A stretch of 64,000 bases of DNA, taken from Nemopilema nomurai (lineage: Eukaryota; Cnidaria; Scyphozoa; Rhizostomeae; Rhizostomatidae). Below the pieces are notes generated by a model. The model saw only the letters and a program-made list of their open reading frames with translations, ran no database searches and was not told the DNA's origin. The translations under genes and the position numbers were made by a program. Below are positions 55,501 to 64,000 of the stretch, one piece after another (position 1 is the stretch's first letter; every line of letters starts with the position of its first letter). The stretch is from NCBI GenBank assembly GCA_003864495.1, contig ML133380.1, positions 434,001-498,000 on the forward strand, written 5' to 3'.

Positions 55501-55853
55501 AGCGAGAAACAAATCTTCCTCCGAATCAAAGGTTTGCTGGATTTGAATTATTCTCCAACCCCAAAGCACTGTCTGCATGGCAGTGAGATTCAGTTATCAT
55601 TGTCAAAGAATGAACGAATTGTTAGTTAGATTATCATTTCAATAACGAGGAAGATGGGCGTCAAATGTTCAAATTTATCTATTCATGACTCTCTCTTCAA
55701 GCTAATTATGCAATGAAACCTCTGTTAAATTCAAATATTCTTTACAGTTGGTAACCTAAAATTTCTTAAAGCTATACCACCCTTCAAATAATTAAATGTC
55801 TGTCTCTTTCTGTCTAGAATATGATTTCCTCCGGAGAAACAACCGCTTTCTAA
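46175..55853 (+). CDS. SLC5-family sodium/solute symporter (multivitamin or monocarboxylate transporter-like)
   Basis: Exons: 46175-46507, 48182-48247, 48507-48558, 49094-49161, 49689-49843, 50181-50321, 50699-50828, 51258-51346, 52739-52851, 53431-53501, 53917-54003, 54671-54846, 55174-55274, 55416-55531, 55818-55853. All phases agree, giving about 577 residues, normal for SLC5. Family landmarks in order: TM1-2 with ASFISAIALLGIPAETYTFG; YLERRFNYPVRLMG; GVVIYAPSLALQ; GGMRGVVWTDVFQTIVML, the family signature region; DFNPDPTVRNTFWSIVIGGA; TTSQVVVQRFLS; YVACLYSGALSSASSVLNSL; ANSKGALVGALFG; YGPIGILSTILVGWLVSLITG; and EEQYVDPKLLF near the C-terminus. Such proteins couple Na+ entry to uptake of vitamins, monocarboxylates, iodide or sugars across the plasma membrane. 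The substrate cannot be read from the sequence; the invertebrate SLC5A5/6/8/12 group is the nearest fit. The start ATG has an A at -3 and G at +4. Confidence 0.88.
48898..49022. repeat. Degenerate ATCA tetranucleotide repeat in an SLC5 intron
   Basis: Runs of AATCAATC/ATCCATCA with drift lie just upstream of exon 4. A similar, more degenerate stretch occurs at about 52362-52525. Confidence 0.75.
50392..50431. repeat. AAC/AAT microsatellite
   Basis: Intronic run of AACAACAACAATAATAAC between SLC5 exons 6 and 7. Confidence 0.8.
51330..51358. repeat. Left copy of the 29-bp duplication, including the exon 8 splice donor
   Basis: Identical to 52341-52369. It contains the last 17 bases of SLC5 exon 8 (TATAGTGGAGCTCTCAG), the donor GTGAAT, and the next bases. 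Confidence 0.9.
51359..51747 (+). pseudogene. C-terminal fragment of a retroelement polyprotein
   Basis: Open from the insertion boundary to TAA. No start codon belongs to it, and the catalytic integrase domain is absent. The Arg/Lys/Pro motif RRSKRTRLPPTRL is followed by a Phe/Pro/Gln-rich tail. It is a fragment, not a working gene. Confidence 0.65.
52113..52340 (+). repeat. Putative 3' LTR of the retroelement remnant
   Basis: Preceded by the purine tract TTGGAGGGG. It begins TGTATGTTGG and ends GTCTTACA, so its ends are short inverted repeats (TGTA...TACA) with TG...CA termini. The length is about 228 bp; the start could instead be at 52117. Confidence 0.55.
52341..52369. repeat. Right copy of the 29-bp duplication
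   Basis: A perfect copy of 51330-51358. It places a second exon-end fragment plus donor downstream of the inserted element. Confidence 0.9.
53917..54003 (+). CDS. SLC5 exon 11 with an apparent GC donor
   Basis: Reads LGYAIAGMLASPSFGLFTLG, then MFSKRANSK. The next exon begins GALVGALFG in phase 0, as the family requires. The exon must therefore end at AAA 54003, where the intron begins GCACGT, a GC-AG intron rather than GT-AG. The nearest GT would add four bases and break the phase. Confidence 0.68.
55818..55853 (+). CDS. SLC5 last exon (short C-terminus)
   Basis: The acceptor is TTTCTGTCTAG. Entered in phase 0 from the exon ending SESK, it reads NMISSGETTAF and stops at TAA 55851-55853. The same exon entered in phase 1 is open to a donor GTAGGT at 55917; see the separate candidate exon. 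Confidence 0.6.
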   Translation, partial: NMISSGETTAF

Positions 55854-55970
55854 AGACTTTTGACATATTAACCACTGAAGAAACAGTTGCAGCTTTTAAG
55901 GACATCTATTTAGATGGTAGGTGATATTTTTTAACATAAACTTTCCTCTCCTTCGTGATATTTTTTCTAG

Positions 55971-56251
55971 GCCTCCTTACGCTCAGAGTAAGGAAGGGAA
56001 AGTTTATTTTTATACGAACCGTGTCCGTTTTGAATAAAATGAAGATGATATTATCCAACAAAAATTGTAATCAGCTTCAAGATTTTTTCATCAATTTGTT
56101 GCAAAACTCCTGGCAAAGAAAATATCAACAAATTGTGTATTCAGTAATTTCTAATGAAACATCTCCAGAAAACAATAATGAGATTCATCATAAAAATTTT
56201 GAAAAATATGTTACAAAAACTTGGATCCTGCAAACGAATCAACGAAAGTAG
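55971..56251 (+). CDS. Candidate alternative 3' exon after the SLC5 gene
   Basis: If SLC5 exon 13 (phase 1) splices straight to 55818, that exon reads YDFLRRNNRFLKTFDILTTE and on to a donor at 55916/55917. A 54-nt intron then ends TTTTTTCTAG at 55970. The following exon is open in phase 1 for 93 codons to TAG at 56251. Residues are Lys/Asn/Ile-rich, as expected from AT-rich DNA, so chance is possible. The sequence shows only consistent splice signals and an open frame. Confidence 0.3.
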
Positions 56252-56569
56252 AACCAAATCTATCTCTACAAATGTATGTTAAATGAGAAAGAATTTTTTC
56301 GCCAAACCTGTTCCCGGAGTTCCAAGGTCATAGCTTTGAACGCTTGCGAAAAGAATGTCTAAAATCTTTCCAATTCTCATTCTAAATGACAAGTTCTGCA
56401 AGAAAGAACGCGACTGAAATGTAATTTAATGAAGTAAATTCATCTACTCTATAATAAATTAAACTAAAATTGTTCTGCAAGAGGGTTTCACCAGTCGCTG
56501 CATCAACATAAATTCATCTTTCTTTACATCTTCAAAAAGAAACACAATATTTTGAACTGAGAAGACAAT

Positions 56570-59500
56570 ATTTTTGGCAAAAATGTACTTCTTTTCCAAA
56601 AACAAAGCCTCTAAGGTTATTGAAAAATAACATGAGCTTTTATTACTTTCTTCCCCAAGGACAACCCCTGAGGCAAAAAAATAACAGGGTTGCTAAAAAT
56701 AGCCCACCAAATCTGATTTATGTTCAACTAGAATTAAAACATTCAAACGTTTTTGCTTTTTCCACAAAAACGGCCAATGCATTTTTCACTTTTTGTTCAA
56801 GCAATACCATTCTTGCAGTCAGCCAAAAGACTGCCATTAGATAGTATGGTCCTACTGCAGCAGAAACGAGCAATGCATTTTCCGCTTCTTGCTCGATCAA
56901 AACCATTCTTGCAATCAGCCCAATGACTGAAATGGGATAGAAAAGTCAAACTGCATTCATTTCGCAAAGAATTGGACCAAAAAATTTTCGAACAAAAATG
57001 CACTTCTTCCAAAGTTATAGCCTTGCTTTTTTCGCAAAAACGGCCAATCCATTTTCCGCTTCTTGCTCGAGCGATACCATGCTTCCAATCAGCCCAATGA
57101 CTGCAGTAGGATCGTATGGTCCTACTGCATTCATTTCACGTAGAATTAGACCAAAAAATTTTCGACCAAAAAATACACTTTTTCCAAGGTTATAGCCTTG
57201 CTTTTTTCGCAATAACGGCCAATCCATTTTCCACTTCTTGCTCGAGCAATACCATTCTTGCAATCAGCCAAATGACTGCAATAGAATAGTATGGTCCTAC
57301 TGCATTCATTTCACGAAGAATTAGACCAAAAAATTTTCGACCAAAATTGCACTTTTTCCAAGGTTATAGCCTTGCTTTTTTCGCAATAACGACCACTCCA
57401 TTTTCCGCTTCTTGCTCGAGCAATACCATGCTTGCAATCAGCCCAATGACTGCAATAGGATAGTATGGTTCTACAGCATTCATTTCACGAAGAATTAGAC
57501 CAAAAAAGTTTCGACCAAAAAATGCACTTTTTCCAAGGTTATAGCCTTGCTTTTTTCGCAATAACAGCCAATCCATTTTCCGCTTCTTGCTCGAGCAATA
57601 GCATGCATCCAATAAGCCAAATGACTAAAATAGGATAGTATGGTCCTACTGCATTCATTTCACGAAGAATTAGACCAAAACATTTTCGACCAAAAAATGC
57701 ACTTTTTCCAAGGTTATAGCCTTGCTTTTTTCGCAAAAACAGCCAATTCATTTTTCACTTCTTGCTCAAACAATACCATGCTTCCAATCAGCCAAATGAC
57801 TGCAATAGGATAGTATGGTCCTACTGCATTCATTTCACGAAGAATTAGACAAAAAAATTTTCGACCAAAGAATGCACTTTTTCCAAGGTTATAGCCTTGC
57901 TTTTTTCGCAAAAACGGCCAATCCATTTTCCGCTCCTTGCTCGAGCAATACCATGCTTGCAATCAGCCCAATGACTGCAATAGGATAGTATGGTCCTACA
58001 GCATTCATTTCACGAAGAATTAGACCAAAAAAGTTTCGACCAAAAAATGCACTTTTTCCAAGGTTATAGCCTTGCTTTTTTGGCAATAACAGCCAATCCA
58101 TTTTCCGCTTCTTGCTCAAACAATACCTTGCTTCCAATCAGCCAAATGACTGCAATAGGATAGTATGGTCCTACTGCATTCATTTCACGAAGAATTAGAC
58201 CAAAAAGTTTCGACCAAAAAAATGCACTTTTTTCCAAGGTTTAGCCTTGCTTTTTCGCAAAAACCAATCCATTTTCCTTCTTGCTCGAGCAATACCATTC
58301 TTGCAATCAGCCAAATGACTGCAATAGGATAGTATGGTCCTACTGCATTCATTTCAAGAAGAATTAGACCAAAAAATTTTCGACCAAAAAATGCACTTTT
58401 TCCAAGGTTATAGCCTTGCTTTTTTCGCAAAAACGGCCAATCCATTTTCCGCTTCTTGCTCGAGCAATACCATGCTTCCAATCAGCCAAATGACTGCAAT
58501 AGGATAGTATGGTCCTACTGCATTCATTTCACGAAGAATTAGACCAAAAAAGTTTCGACCAAAAAATGCACTTTTTCCAAGGTTATAGCCTTGCTTTTTT
58601 GGCAAAAAGGCCAATCCATTTTCCGCTTCTTGCTCGAGCAATACCATTCTTGCAATCAGCCAAATGACTGCAATAGGATAGTATGGTCCTACTGCATTCA
58701 TTTCAAGAAGAATTAGACCAAAAAATTTTCGACCAAAAAATGCACTTTTTCCAAGGTTATAGCCTTGCTTTTTTGGCAATAACAGCCAATCCATTTTCCT
58801 TTTCTTGCTCGAGCAATACCATTCTTCCAATCAGCCAAATGACTGCAATAGGATAGTATGGTCCTACTGCATTCATTTCACGAAGAATTAGACCAAAAAA
58901 TTTTCGACCAAAAAATGCACTTTTTCCAAGGTTATAGCCTTGCTTTTTTCGCAAAAACGGCCAATCCATTTTCCGCTTCTTGCTCGAGCAATACCATTCT
59001 TGCAATCAGCCAAATGACTGCAATAGGATAGTATGGTCCTACTGCATTCATTTCACGAAGAATTAGACCAAAAAATTTTCGACCAAAAAATGCACTTTTT
59101 CCAAGGTTATAGCCTTGCTTTTTTCGCAAAACAGCCAATCCATTTTCCTTTCTTGCTCGAGCAATACCATTCTTGCAATCAGCCAAATGACTGCAATAGG
59201 ATAGTATGGTCCTACTGCATTCATTTCAAGAAGAATTAGACCAAAAAATTTTCGACCAAAAAATGCACTTTTTCCAAGGTTATAGCCTTGCTTTTTTCGC
59301 AAAAACGGCCAATCCATTTTCCTTCTTGCTCGAGCAATACCATTCTTGCAATCAGCCAAATGACTGCAATAGGATAGTATGGTCCTACTGCATTCATTTC
59401 AAGAAGAATTAGACCAAAAAAATTTTCGACCAAAAAATGCACTTTTTCCAAGGTTATAGCCTTGCTTTTTTCGCAAAAACGGCCAATCCATTTTCCGCTT

Positions 59501-62500
59501 CTTGCTCGAGCAATACCATCTTGCAATCAGCCAAATGACTGCAATAGGATAGTATGGTCCTACTGCATTCATTTCAAGAAGAATTAGACCAAAAAATTTT
59601 CGACCAAAAAATGCACTTTTTCCAAGGTTATAGCCTTGCTTTTTTCGCAAAAACGGCCAATCCATTTTCCGCTTCTTGCTCGAGCAATACCATGCTTGCA
59701 ATCAGCCAAATGACTGCAATAGGATAGTATGGTCCTACTGCATTCATTTCAAGAAGAATTAGACCAAAAAATTTTCGACCAAAAAATGCACTTTTTCCAA
59801 GGTTATAGCCTTGCTTTTTTCGCAAAAACGGCCAATCCATTTTCCGCTTCTTGCTCGAGCAATACCATTCTTGCAATCAGCCAAATGACTGCAATAGGAT
59901 AGTATGGTCCTACTGCATTCATTTCAAGAAGAATTAGACCAAAAAATTTTCGACCAAAAAATGCACTTTTTCCAAGGTTATAGCCTTGCTTTTTTCGCAA
60001 AAACGGCCAATCCATTTTCCGCTTCTTGCTCGAGCAATACCATGCTTGCAATCAGCCAAATGACTGCAATAGGATAGTATGGTCCTACTGCATTCATTTC
60101 GAAGAATTAGACCAAAAAATTTTCGACCAAAAAATGCACTTTTTCCAAGGTTATAGCCTTGCTTTTTTCGCAAAAACGGCCAATCCATTTTCCGCTTCTT
60201 GCTCGAGCAATACCATTCTTGCAATCAGCCAAATGACTGCAATAGGATAGTATGGTCCTACTGCATTCATTTCAAGAAGAATTAGACCAAAAAATTTTCG
60301 ACCAAAAAATGCACTTTTTCCAAGGTTATAGCCTTGCTTTTTTCGCAAAAACGGCCAATCCATTTTCCGCTTCTTGCTCGAGCAATACCATCTTGCAATC
60401 AGCCAAATGACTGCAATAGGATAGTATGGTCCTACTGCATTCATTTCGAAGAATTAGACCAAAAAATTTTCGACCAAAAAATGCACTTTTTCCAAGGTTA
60501 TAGCCTTGCTTTTTTCGCAAAAACGGCCAATCCATTTTCCGCTTCTTGCTCGAGCAATACCATTCTTGCAATCAGCCAAATGACTGCAATAGGATAGTAT
60601 GGTCCTACTGCATTCATTTCAAGAAGAATTAGACCAAAAAATTTTCGACCAAAAAATGCACTTTTTCCAAGGTTATAGCCTTGCTTTTTTCGCAAAAACG
60701 GCCAATCCATTTTCCGCTTCTTGCTCGAGCAATACCATTCTTGCAATCAGCCAAATGACTGCAATAGGATAGTATGGTCCTACTGCATTCATTTCAAGAA
60801 GAATTAGACCAAAAAATTTTCGACCAAAAAATGCACTTTTTCCAAGGTTATAGCCTTGCTTTTTTCGCAAAAACGGCCAATCCATTTTCCGCTTCTTGCT
60901 CGAGCAATACCATTCTTGCAATCAGCCAAATGACTGCAATAGGATAGTATGGTCCTACTGCATTCATTTCAAGAAGAATTAGAAAAAATTTTCGACCAAA
61001 AAATGCACTTTTTCCAAGGTTATAGCCTTGCTTTTTTCGCAAAAACGGCCAATCCATTTTCCGCTTCTTGCTCGAGCAATACCATTCTTGCAATCAGCCA
61101 AATGACTGCAATAGGATAGTATGGTCCTACTGCATTCATTTCAACGAAGAATTAGACCAAAAAATTTTCGACCAAAAAATGCACTTTTTCCAAGGTTATA
61201 GCCTTGCTTTTTTCGCAAAAACGGCCAATCCATTTTCCTCTTCTTGCTCGAGCAATACCATTCTTGCAATCAGCCAAATGACTGCAATAGGATAGTATGG
61301 TCCTACTGCATTCATTTCAAGAAGAATTAGACCAAAAAATTTTCGACCAAAAAATGCACTTTTTCCAAGGTTATAGCCTTGCTTTTTTCGCAAAACGGCC
61401 AATCCATTTTCCGCTTCTTGCTCGAGCAATACCATTCTTGCAATCAGCCAAATGACTGCAATAGGATAGTATGGTCCTACTGCATTCATTTCAAGAAGAA
61501 TTAGACCAAAAAATTTTCGACCAAAAATGCACTTTTTCCAAGGTTATAGCCTTGCTTTTTTCGCAAAAACGGCCAATCCATTTTCCTCTTCTTGCTCGAG
61601 CAATACCATTCTTGCAATCAGCCAAATGACTGCAATAGGATAGTATGGTCCTACTGCATTCATTTCAAGAAGAATTAGACCAAAAATTTTCGACCAAAAA
61701 ATGCACTTTTTCCAAGGTTATAGCCTTGCTTTTTTCGCAAAAACGGCCAATCCATTTTCCGCTTCTTGCTAACAATACCATGCTTCAATAGCCAAATGAC
61801 TGCAATAGGATAAGATGGTCCTACTTCATTTCAAGAAGAATTAGACCAAAAAATTTTCGACCAAAAAATGCACTTTTTCCAAGGTTATAGCCTTGCTTTT
61901 TTCGCAAAAACGGCCAATCCATTTTCCGCTTCTTGCTCGAGCAATACCATGCTTGCAATCAGCCAAATGACTGCAATAGGATAGTATGGTCCTACTGCAT
62001 TCATTTCAAGAAGAATTAGACCAAAAAATTTTCGACCAAAAAATGCACTTTTTCCAAGGTTATAGCCTTGCTTTTTTCGCAAAAACGGCCAATCCATTTT
62101 CCGCTTCTTGCTCGAGCAATACCATCTTGCAATCAGCCAAATGACTGCAATAGGATAGTATGGTCCTACTGCATTCATTTCAAGAAGAATTAGACCAAAA
62201 AATTTTCGACCAAAAAATGCACTTTTTCCAAGGTTATAGCCTTGCTTTTTTCGCAAAAACGGCCAATCCATTTTCCGCTTCTTGCTCGAGCAATACCATT
62301 CTTGCAATCAGCCAAATGACTGCAATAGGATAGTATGGTCCTACTGCATTCATTTCGAAGAATTAGACCAAAAAATTTTCGACCAAAAAATGCACTTTTT
62401 CCAAGGTTATAGCCTTGCTTTTTTCGCAAAAACGGCCAATCCATTTTCCGCTTCTTGCTCGAGCAATACCATTCTTGCAATCAGCCAAATGACTGCAATA

Positions 62501-64000
62501 GGATAGTATGGTCCTACTGCATTCATTTCAAGAATTAGACCAAAAATTTTCGACCAAAAAATGCACTTTTTCCAAGGTTATAGCCTTGCTTTTTTCGCAA
62601 AAACGGCCAATCCATTTTCCGCTTCTTGCTCGAGCAATACCATTCTTGCAATCAGCCAAATGACTGCAATAGGATAGTATGGTCCTACTGCATTCATTTC
62701 GAAGAATTAGACCAAAAAATTTTCGACCAAAAAATGCACTTTTTCCAAGGTTATAGCCTTGCTTTTTTCGCAAAAACGGCCAATCCATTTTCCGCTTCTT
62801 GCTCGAGCAATACCATTCTTGCAATCAGCCAAATGACTGCAATAGGATAGTATGGTCCTACTGCATTCATTTCAAGAAGAATTAGACCAAAAAATTTTCG
62901 ACCAAAAAATTGCAATTTTTCCAAGGTTATAGCCTTGCTTTTTTCGCAAAAACGGCCAATCCATTTTCCGCTTCTTGCTCGAGCAATACCATCTTGCAAT
63001 CAGCCAAATGACTGCAATAGGATAGTATGGTCCTACTGCATTCATTTCAAGAAGAATTAGACCAAAAAATTTTCGACCAAAAAATGCACTTTTTCCAAGG
63101 TTATAGCCTTGCTTTTTTCGCAAAAACGGCCAATCCATTTTCCGCTTCTTGCTCGAGCAATACCATGCTTGCAATTAGCCAAATGACTGCAATAGGATAG
63201 TATGGTCCTACTGCATTCATTTCGAAGAATTAGACCAAAAAATTTTCGACCAAAAAATGCACTTTTTCCAAGGTTATAGCCTTGCTTTTTTCGCAAAAAC
63301 GGCCAATCCATTTTCCGCTTCTTGCTCGACAATACCATTCTTGCAATCAGCCAAATGACTGCAATAGGATAGTATGGTCCTACTGCATTCATTTCAAGAA
63401 GAATTAGACCAAAAAATTTTCGACCAAAAAATGCACTTTTTCCAAGGTTATAGCCTTGCTTTTTCGCAAAAACGGCCAATCCATTTTCCGCTTCTTGCTC
63501 GAGCAATACCATGCTTGCAATCAGCCAAATGACTGCAATAGGATAGTATGGTCCTACTGCATTCATTTCAAGAAGAATTAGACCAAAAAATTTTCGACCA
63601 AAAAATGCACTTTTTCCAAGGTTATAGCCTTGCTTTTTTCGCAAAAACGGCCAATCCATTTTCCGCTTCTTGCTCGAGCAATACCATTCTTGCAATCAGC
63701 CAAATGACTGCAATAGGATAGTATGGTCCTACTGCATTCATTTCAAGAAGAATTAGACCAAAAAATTTTCGACCAAAAAATGCACTTTTTCCAAGGTTAT
63801 AGCCTTGCTTTTTTCGCAAAAACGGCCAATCCATTTTCCGCTTCTTGCTCGAGCAATACCATTCTTGCAATCAGCCAAATGACTGCAATAGGATAGTATG
63901 GTCCTACTGCATTCATTTCAAGAAGAATTAGACCAAAAATTTTCGACCAAAAAATGCACTTTTTCCAAGGTTATAGCCTTGCTTTTTTCGCAAAAACGGC
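56570..64000. repeat. 175-bp satellite array
   Basis: About 40 tandem copies (anchor GTTATAGCCTTGCTTTTTT recurs every 175 bp) running past the window end. Copies at the left edge (56570-57010) are strongly diverged or shortened. Those at 57015-58600 vary moderately (AAGAAG versus ACGAAG, CATGC versus CATTC). Later copies are nearly identical, with scattered 1-3 nt deletions. The unit contains GACCAAAAAATTTTCGACCAAAAAATGC, an internal direct repeat. The 82-residue minus-strand frames span 1.4 units and change with each small indel, so they are not genes. Confidence 0.95.

Noticed and set aside
56600..64000. Dozens of 60-212 residue open frames on both strands in the 175-bp array
   Set aside because: The unit is not a multiple of three, frames change with each small indel, and no start or splice context exists. 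They are satellite shadows.

Overview
This is animal (metazoan) nuclear DNA. Genes are split by GT-AG introns with pyrimidine-rich acceptors, the base composition is moderately AT-rich, and there are microsatellites, a long satellite array and an LTR-retroelement remnant. There are no prokaryotic signals. The sequence alone does not let me name the phylum.

Reading both strands and joining exons by splice sites and reading phase gives three genes and one satellite. (1) Positions 802-35187, minus strand: a giant secreted, Thr/Pro/Gln-rich, mucin-like protein. A signal-peptide exon at 35187 is followed by 14 further exons whose intron phases agree. Two different last exons (6688-8891 and 802-1742) both fit the last shared donor. 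Total length is about 6,800-7,250 codons, with several families of internal coding repeats and a scatter of single-base frameshifts that look like uncorrected homopolymer errors. (2) Positions 38859-44488, plus strand, divergent from gene 1: a 326-residue secreted protein built from 13 small exons. All 12 introns are phase 1, with internal exons of 24-126 nt, and the tail is His/Gln-rich. The layout resembles the micro-exon genes of parasitic flatworms. (3) Positions 46175-55853, plus strand: a 15-exon SLC5-family sodium/solute symporter of about 577 residues. One intron holds a 5'-truncated LTR element flanked by a 29-bp duplication that copies the splice donor. (4) From about 56570 to the window end: a 175-bp satellite array, degenerate at its left edge and nearly homogeneous to the right.

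Between the two divergent secreted-protein genes lies a 17-bp minisatellite that repeats an ACGTCA (CRE/ATF half-site) core 13 times. Genes 1 and 2 both encode secreted, low-complexity, rapidly evolving types of protein and may share regulation; this is inference. No RNA genes, CRISPR arrays or bacterial features were recognised.
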